Assembly: GCA_030426085.1 (NCBI GenBank) | Contig: JAUHYW010000040.1 | Location: 21,281 to 85,280 of the forward strand | Direction: 5' to 3' | Length of the DNA stretch: 64,000 nucleotides | Source of the DNA: a bacterium | GTDB lineage: Bacteria > Myxococcota_A > Bradymonadia > UBA7976 > UBA1532 | Shown: piece after piece, positions 62,276 through 64,000 of the stretch | Numbering within the stretch: the first letter of the stretch is position 1 | How the letters are laid out: each line of letters begins with the position of its first letter | Notes under the pieces: generated by a model | What the model was told of the DNA's origin: nothing | Databases searched by the model: none | What the model saw: the letters and a program-made list of their open reading frames with translations, nothing else | Program-made: the position numbers and the translations under genes

Positions 62276-64000
62276 ATGACGCCGCGCCCCGCCCGCCTGC
62301 TCCTGCTCGCCCTGCCGCTGCTGACGCTCGCCTGCGGCGGCGCCCCGCCCGCCGTCGCCCCTCTCGACGTGAAGGTGACCATCGGCGCGGGCGGCGGCTT
62401 CGTGGTCGTCGGCGTGCCGCCGGGCGTCTGGGGTCCGGGGCACCGACTGGCCGTCGAGGGCGACCCCGGCGCAGGCGACCTGGCGCTGCTGGTCGTGACC
62501 GGGCAGGTGGGTGACGTCGCCGAGGTCGCGCCCGTGGTCGAGCGGACGAACGTGGATCTGCGCGGGCGGCGGGTCCGCTCGCTCGCTCACGGGGAGCAGC
62601 CGCAACTCGGGCCCTTCCACGCGGTGATCGAGGAGCGGAAGGCCGAGCGTGTGCGGCTGTCCCGAGGCGCGGCGCACGGGGTGGAGGTGGGGACGCGCTA
62701 CGCCGTCACCGATGCGGCCGGGCAGGCGGTCGGGCTGATCGAGGTGGTTGAGGTGGCCGATATGCACGCCTGGGCCGAGATCATCAGCGGCGAGGGGCGA
62801 ATGGCGGTGCTGTACGAAGCCCGGCTCAAGCCGGTCGCGCAGCGGACGCCGGGGGCGGACGATGAGCTGGTGGTCCTCGTGATCGCGTTCGGCGCGGAGG
62901 ACGAGGCCGACGGGGACGACGCCGAGGCCGGGCGGACGTACAGCGACAAGCTGGCCGGCGCTTTGGCCGATGAGGGCGCCGGCTGGCCCGGGCTGCGGGT
63001 GAAGCCGCTCATCGCGGAGCAGGTGTGGGCGGTGGGCGATGTGGCCGGGCACGAGCAGGCCCGGGCCATCGGCGTCCGCCACGGCGCCGATCTGGTGGTC
63101 TGGGGCGTGGCCCGCTGCGGGCCGGACGGCTGCGTGCTGCCCCGCTTCACGATCGTCGACCCCGAGCGGCTGGCCGGGGCCGAGCGCCTCGGGGCCCAGA
63201 CGCCGGTGGACCACGGCGACATGAAGCTGCCCCCCGGCGCGGTCCCGCCCGAGCCGCTGGCGCTGGCGGCGGCCCTGCTCGGCGAGCTGGCGTGGCGCGC
63301 GCCGCGCTATCCGGACGCGGTGGACTACCTCGACCGGGCGCTGGGCGCCGGGGTGTACCGGGGGCAGGATGATCTGGAGGCGCGGTTTCGGCTGAGCCGG
63401 GCGGCCTACTTCGTGGGGCAGTGGAGCCGCAGCCGGGCCGAGGCGGCGGCGCTGGCGGCGGACGCTGCGGCGCGCGGGGCCGATGTCTGGGCGCTCTACG
63501 CCGAGTTCGAACTGGTGCAGCTCGACGCAGACCTGGGTGACATCCCCGGCGCGCGGTCCAGGGCCCGCGAGGCCCTGGACCGCGCGCGCGCGCTCCACCT
63601 GCGCCGCGCCGAGGCCGTCGCTCTGTCGTGGCTCGGAGACCTCGCGCAGCGGGAGGGCCGCCTGGACGACGCCCTGAAGCACCTGCGCGCTTCGACCGCG
63701 GTGAGCCGAGCCGAGCGCTGGGACATCCAGTACGCGGTCACGACCGGCACCATCGCCGACATCCTCCAGGCGCGGGGCGAGCTGGACGAGGCGCTGCGGA
63801 TACGGCGCGAGGAGCAGTTGCCGGTCTACGAACGCCTCGGCGACGTCCGCTCGCGCGCGGTCACCATGGGCAAGGTCGCCGACATCCTCCAGGCGCGGGG
63901 CGAGCTGGACGAGGCGCTGCGCATACGGCGCGAGGAGGAGTTGCCGGTCTACGAACGCCTCGGCGACGTCCGCTCGCGCGCCGTCACCATGGGCCGTGTC
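62276..64000 (+). CDS. TPR-repeat lipoprotein (5' part, runs off right edge)
   Basis: 575 codons are in the window and no stop is reached. The start at 62276 has GGAGGT 8 nt upstream. The lipobox L-T-L-A-C gives acylated Cys20. Residues of about 30-340 form an N-terminal region with beta-rich and alpha/beta parts and no recognised family. From about 345 onward helical TPR units follow. The last two are nearly identical 41-residue units containing I-L-Q-A-R-G-E-L-D-E-A-L-R-I-R-R-E-E and L-P-V-Y-E-R-L-G-D-V-R-S-R-A. More copies probably lie beyond the edge. It is likely a periplasm-facing protein-interaction scaffold. Confidence 0.88.
   Translation, partial: MTPRPARLLLLALPLLTLACGGAPPAVAPLDVKVTIGAGGGFVVVGVPPGVWGPGHRLAVEGDPGAGDLALLVVTGQVGDVAEVAPVVERTNVDLRGRRVRSLAHGEQPQLGPFHAVIEERKAERVRLSRGAAHGVEVGTRYAVTDAAGQAVGLIEVVEVADMHAWAEIISGEGRMAVLYEARLKPVAQRTPGADDELVVLVIAFGAEDEADGDDAEAGRTYSDKLAGALADEGAGWPGLRVKPLIAEQVWAVGDVAGHEQARAIGVRHGADLVVWGVARCGPDGCVLPRFTIVDPERLAGAERLGAQTPVDHGDMKLPPGAVPPEPLALAAALLGELAWRAPRYPDAVDYLDRALGAGVYRGQDDLEARFRLSRAAYFVGQWSRSRAEAAALAADAAARGADVWALYAEFELVQLDADLGDIPGARSRAREALDRARALHLRRAEAVALSWLGDLAQREGRLDDALKHLRASTAVSRAERWDIQYAVTTGTIADILQARGELDEALRIRREEQLPVYERLGDVRSRAVTMGKVADILQARGELDEALRIRREEELPVYERLGDVRSRAVTMGRV
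63755..64000 (+). repeat. Near-identical 123-bp tandem TPR repeats
   Basis: 63755-63877 and 63878-64000 are the same 123-bp unit with only a few base differences. The second copy ends exactly at the window edge, so the array probably continues. High identity points to recent duplication or gene conversion. Confidence 0.9.

Noticed and set aside
60940..62382. A 480-codon minus-strand frame over the repeat array
   Set aside because: It has the best third-position GC of the frames there and a 14-residue period, but no convincing start, no known fold, and it runs antisense into the start of the TPR lipoprotein gene. Kept as an open possibility in the findings, not as a gene.

Overview
The window is very GC-rich and gene-dense, and it has the gene content of a predatory or social deltaproteobacterium (Myxococcota, Bradymonadota or relatives). 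Signs of this are a giant PKD-repeat secreted protein, Cys-rich DUF4215-type and collagen-like surface proteins, many alanine/proline-rich lipoproteins, a Ser/Thr kinase fused to an AAA ATPase and TPRs, an exported WD40-caspase, and a heme-motif protein with a peptidyl-hydroxylating-monooxygenase-like copper domain. I see no rRNA, tRNA, CRISPR array or insertion sequence. The taxonomic placement is inferred from gene content only.

Layout. 1-8733 (minus): the 5' 2911 codons of a giant exported protein that runs off the left edge. 8855-18985: a regulatory island with an exported LamG-WD40-caspase protein and a kinase-ATPase-TPR protein (minus), divergent from an anti-sigma/sigma pair (plus). 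18951-25619: a complete RND efflux operon (outer-membrane factor, adaptor, pump, TetR) with a clear TetR operator inside its promoter. 25942-27798: a zinc-ribbon protein and a CHAD-CYTH protein. 27811-29673: a collagen-like/Cys-rich surface protein. 29778-32618: an acyl-CoA synthetase and an APH-fold kinase.

32625-43659 is the most remarkable part. One minus-strand operon carries a 121-residue candidate precursor peptide, then five JmjC/cupin_8 proteins with six intact HxD...H iron sites, then two half-size ABC exporters of the cyclic-peptide (PvdE/SyrD/YojI) type. A metzincin-like metalloprotease is divergently transcribed from the same short promoter region. Together they have the parts of a ribosomally made, oxygenase-modified, exported peptide system. 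I do not recognise it as a described class.

43672-53307 (minus): a heme-motif/copper monooxygenase lipoprotein, a DUF697-like protein, and an operon of a P-type-ATPase-like protein lacking the catalytic aspartate, a lipoprotein, an SPFH protein and a small membrane protein, followed upstream by a Cys-rich lipoprotein. 53564-56059: a lipoprotein, a retropepsin-like protein and murB. 56049-59610 (minus): two ABC-2 ATPase/permease pairs in one operon. 59773-60687: a protein of unknown function. 60688-62275: a long region without a convincing gene that holds a 42-bp-phased repeat array with two halves in opposite orientation and a strong hairpin. 62276-64000: a TPR lipoprotein that runs off the right edge.

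Because of the extreme GC content, very long open frames occur antisense to nearly every gene. Those were treated as shadows. Starts were chosen from signal peptides, Shine-Dalgarno sequences and stop/start overlaps.
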